This document shows, piece by piece, positions 5,563-7,423 of a stretch of 7,423 nt of DNA. The notes below the pieces were generated by a model. The model did not search any database. It was given only the letters and a program-made list of their open reading frames with translations, and was not told where the DNA came from. The number at the start of each line of letters is the position of its first letter. Position 1 is the first letter of the stretch. Both the position numbers and the translations under genes were made by a program. Source of the DNA: an uncultured Eubacteriales bacterium (GTDB taxonomy: Bacteria > Bacillota > Clostridia > Christensenellales > UBA1242); the NCBI GenBank assembly GCA_958420145.1, contig CATZIR010000029.1:1-7423 (forward strand), written 5' to 3'.

Positions 5563-5591
5563 ATTATATTACCAAACAAACAAATTGTCAA
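5563..5591 (-). promoter_or_regulatory. Perfect-consensus sigma-A promoter of the small membrane protein
   Basis: On the minus strand: TTGACA (5586-5591), a 17-base spacer and TATAAT (5563-5568), matching consensus at all twelve positions. The predicted start near 5556 coincides with the first base of the AGGAGA ribosome binding site, giving a leader of about 14 bases. The -35 box begins only 12 bases after the gpmI stop codon. Confidence 0.88.
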
Positions 5592-5603
5592 TACTAAGTT
5601 TCA

Positions 5604-7124
5604 TTATTTATTAATATTAACAAGATTCTTGCCAGTCCACTCTTTTGGATAGCCAATAGAATATAGCGATAAAATTGTTGGTGATAGATCCACCAATGTG
5701 CCATTATGAAGTGTTGCTTGCTTTTTGCTAACAAATACTAACCTTACTGGATTATTTGTATGCGTTGTGCAAATTTTGTGTCTAAAAATCATTTGCTCAG
5801 CGTTTCCGTGGTCAGCACAAATCAAAATATCAAATCCTTGTTTTTTCAAAAACTCTACCATAATTTTGAGCGACTTATCAACAGTTTCGATTGCCTTTAT
5901 AGTGGCTTTTATGTTGCCGGTATGTCCTACCATATCGCAGTTTGCTAAGTTTACCATAACAAAGTCGTAATCTTTTTCTTGACATCTTTTAACAAGTTCG
6001 TTTGCAACTTCTATCGCACTCATTTCCGGTGCTTCATCAAAAGTTCTCACATTTTTTGCTGGGACTTTGAACCAATCTTCATTTTCAAAAGGTTCTTCTC
6101 TGCCACCATTCAAGAAATATGTCACATGTGGAAATTTTGTAGGCTCACTAAATTTTGCAATATGCTTGCCGTTTTTCGATAAAACTCCAACAAGTGCATT
6201 ACTAACCACGCTTTTTTCAAACACAACAGGGCAATCAAAATGTTCGCCAAAACTTGTCATGGTAACATAGTTACTCAAAACAAAATTCGTTTTGAATTTG
6301 TCAAAGTCTTTTAGTAAAAATGCTTCGGTTAGTTGTTTGGTTCTATCTTTTCTAAAATTGTAAAAGAGCATTCCGTCTTTGTTATTATCAAACTTGACTG
6401 CCACTCCATCACTAACCACCACGGCTGGAATAATAAATTCGTCGGTTATATTTTTTTGATAACTTTGTTTTAGGTAGTCCACAGGCGAGTTTATCTCTAT
6501 ACCCACTCCGTTTATTATTGCTTGATATGCATCAAAGGTGTAGTTGTATTTTTTATCTCTATCCATAGCATAAAATCTACCTTGAATAGAAGCAATATGT
6601 CCAAATTCGAGTTCTGTTAAGAGTTTTTGAAGAGTTTTAACATCATTAACAGCCGAGTGAATATCAACATCTCTGCCGTCGGTTATAACATGAACAAAGC
6701 AGTCTTTAACGCCACTATTTTTGCACATTTTTATTAGTGCAAATAGGTGCGACATATGGCTATGAATTCCGCCCTTAGAAAGAAGTCCCACGAAGTGTGC
6801 AACTCCCCCACTTTTTTTGATTTTTTCAAAAAAAATTTTTAACACCTTGTTTTTATAAAATTCGCCACTAGAAATGCTGTTATCAATTTTTGTCAAATCT
6901 TGTGCGACAATTCTACCTGCACCAATGTTCATATGACCAGTTTCACTGTTTCCCATTTGACCTTTTTTTAGTCCAACAAACTCACCACTAGCCCTTAGAA
7001 AACTATGTGGATACATTTCAAGCAACTTGTTATAATATGGCATTTTTGCCATTTCCACTGCGTTGCCTTCGTGCTTTTTGCTATAGCCAAAACCATCTAA
7101 AACTAATAGTGCTACTTTTTCCAT
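5604..7124 (-). CDS. gpmI: 2,3-bisphosphoglycerate-independent phosphoglycerate mutase
   Basis: This 506-residue cytoplasmic enzyme interconverts 3- and 2-phosphoglycerate in glycolysis and gluconeogenesis; the family uses two metal ions (usually Mn2+) and a phosphoserine intermediate. The motifs are complete: LLVLDGFG with metal ligand Asp10; GNSETGHMNIGAGR with the catalytic Ser60; GGIHSHMSH (His121); DGRDVDIHSA (Arg151-Asp152); GRFYAMDRD; and in the C-terminal half NCDMVGHTG and CADHGNAEQM, which carry further metal ligands. Length is normal (about 510). ATG 7122-7124 is chosen because AAAGGAG lies upstream and the alkaline-phosphatase-like fold begins at once; a start ten codons earlier would add a non-conserved tail overlapping tpiA. 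It follows tpiA by 26 bases with no promoter or terminator between, so the two form an operon. Confidence 0.97.
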   Translation of the reverse strand: MEKVALLVLDGFGYSKKHEGNAVEMAKMPYYNKLLEMYPHSFLRASGEFVGLKKGQMGNSETGHMNIGAGRIVAQDLTKIDNSISSGEFYKNKVLKIFFEKIKKSGGVAHFVGLLSKGGIHSHMSHLFALIKMCKNSGVKDCFVHVITDGRDVDIHSAVNDVKTLQKLLTELEFGHIASIQGRFYAMDRDKKYNYTFDAYQAIINGVGIEINSPVDYLKQSYQKNITDEFIIPAVVVSDGVAVKFDNNKDGMLFYNFRKDRTKQLTEAFLLKDFDKFKTNFVLSNYVTMTSFGEHFDCPVVFEKSVVSNALVGVLSKNGKHIAKFSEPTKFPHVTYFLNGGREEPFENEDWFKVPAKNVRTFDEAPEMSAIEVANELVKRCQEKDYDFVMVNLANCDMVGHTGNIKATIKAIETVDKSLKIMVEFLKKQGFDILICADHGNAEQMIFRHKICTTHTNNPVRLVFVSKKQATLHNGTLVDLSPTILSLYSIGYPKEWTGKNLVNINK

Positions 7125-7150
7125 AAAAACTACTCCTTTTATTATTTTTC

Positions 7151-7423
7151 TCAAAATTCAATCATTTTTTTAATATTTTTTGCGTTTAAACTGCATTTTC
7201 CTACCAAAACTCCGTCAAGTTCACTAATTTTTGTTATTTTTTCAAAATTAGTTAAGTTTACACTGCCACCATATAGTGCGCCCAAAAAGTTGTAATTTTG
7301 TTTTAAGAAATTTACTATCTTTTCTATGTGAGCAACGTCGCAACTCTCTTCTTTTCCAATAATATATATAGGCTCATATGCGACTATAATTTTTGATAGG
7401 TCCACTTTGCTCAAACAAATTTT
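7151..7423 (-). CDS. tpiA: Triosephosphate isomerase, C-terminal part (cut by right edge)
   Basis: About 90 residues of the C-terminal third of the TIM barrel that interconverts dihydroxyacetone phosphate and glyceraldehyde 3-phosphate. The catalytic Glu lies in VAYEP, followed by the mobile loop-6 region (IYIIGKEES), the loop-7 phosphate-binding LYGGSV and the C-terminal DGVLVGKCSL segment. The frame stays open through the window edge (KICLSKVDL before VAYEP), so the gene starts outside the window; an internal TTG at 7412-7414 is not the start. Compared with the usual AYEPVWAIGTG and LVGGASL, this protein has AYEPIYIIGKE and LVGKCSL, so it is a divergent member, though the catalytic Glu is kept. 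It ends in TGA and leads directly into gpmI, the usual glycolytic gene order. Confidence 0.93.
   Translation of the reverse strand, partial: KICLSKVDLSKIIVAYEPIYIIGKEESCDVAHIEKIVNFLKQNYNFLGALYGGSVNLTNFEKITKISELDGVLVGKCSLNAKNIKKMIEF

Overview
The window looks like a stretch of a very AT-rich, low-GC Gram-positive genome, most likely an uncultured Clostridia-like or related Bacillota lineage. The reasons are the gene order, the AGGAG-type ribosome binding sites, consensus sigma-A promoters, a lipobox protein with CxxC pairs of a kind common in gut Firmicutes, and use of the standard code (tpiA ends in TGA and Trp is TGG). The exact taxon cannot be read from the sequence.

Layout: almost everything from the right edge down to 1921 is on the minus strand, in the order tpiA (cut by the right edge), gpmI, a 77-residue two-helix membrane protein of unknown function, secG, rnr, smpB and ssrA (tmRNA). 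This is the familiar Firmicutes arrangement of lower-glycolysis genes next to secG-rnr-smpB-ssrA, except that eno, often found after gpmI, is absent and the small membrane protein occupies its place. Left of the tmRNA are a plus-strand gene of unknown function (1327-1866), convergent with ssrA and sharing a bidirectional terminator with it; an AT-rich gap (860-1326) with one hairpin; and a minus-strand lipoprotein gene (1-859) that is broken by an apparent single-base frameshift and runs off the left edge.

How the genes work together: TpiA and GpmI are glycolytic enzymes. SecG is an accessory subunit of the SecYEG translocon. RNase R, SmpB and tmRNA form the ribosome-rescue (trans-translation) set, in which SmpB-tmRNA frees stalled ribosomes and tags the product while RNase R degrades the defective message.

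Regulatory sites are unusually legible. Four near-consensus sigma-A promoters, all with 17-bp spacers, precede the 77-residue gene, secG, smpB and the plus-strand unknown. In three of them the predicted transcription start falls at or inside the Shine-Dalgarno, or on the start codon itself, implying ultra-short or leaderless messages. Terminator hairpins follow the 77-residue gene, secG and ssrA. The most notable points are the predicted tmRNA tag ending in Cys rather than Ala-Ala, the frameshifted lipoprotein, the predicted leaderless unknown gene, and a terminator directly abutting the rnr ribosome binding site. No clearly new multi-gene system is visible.
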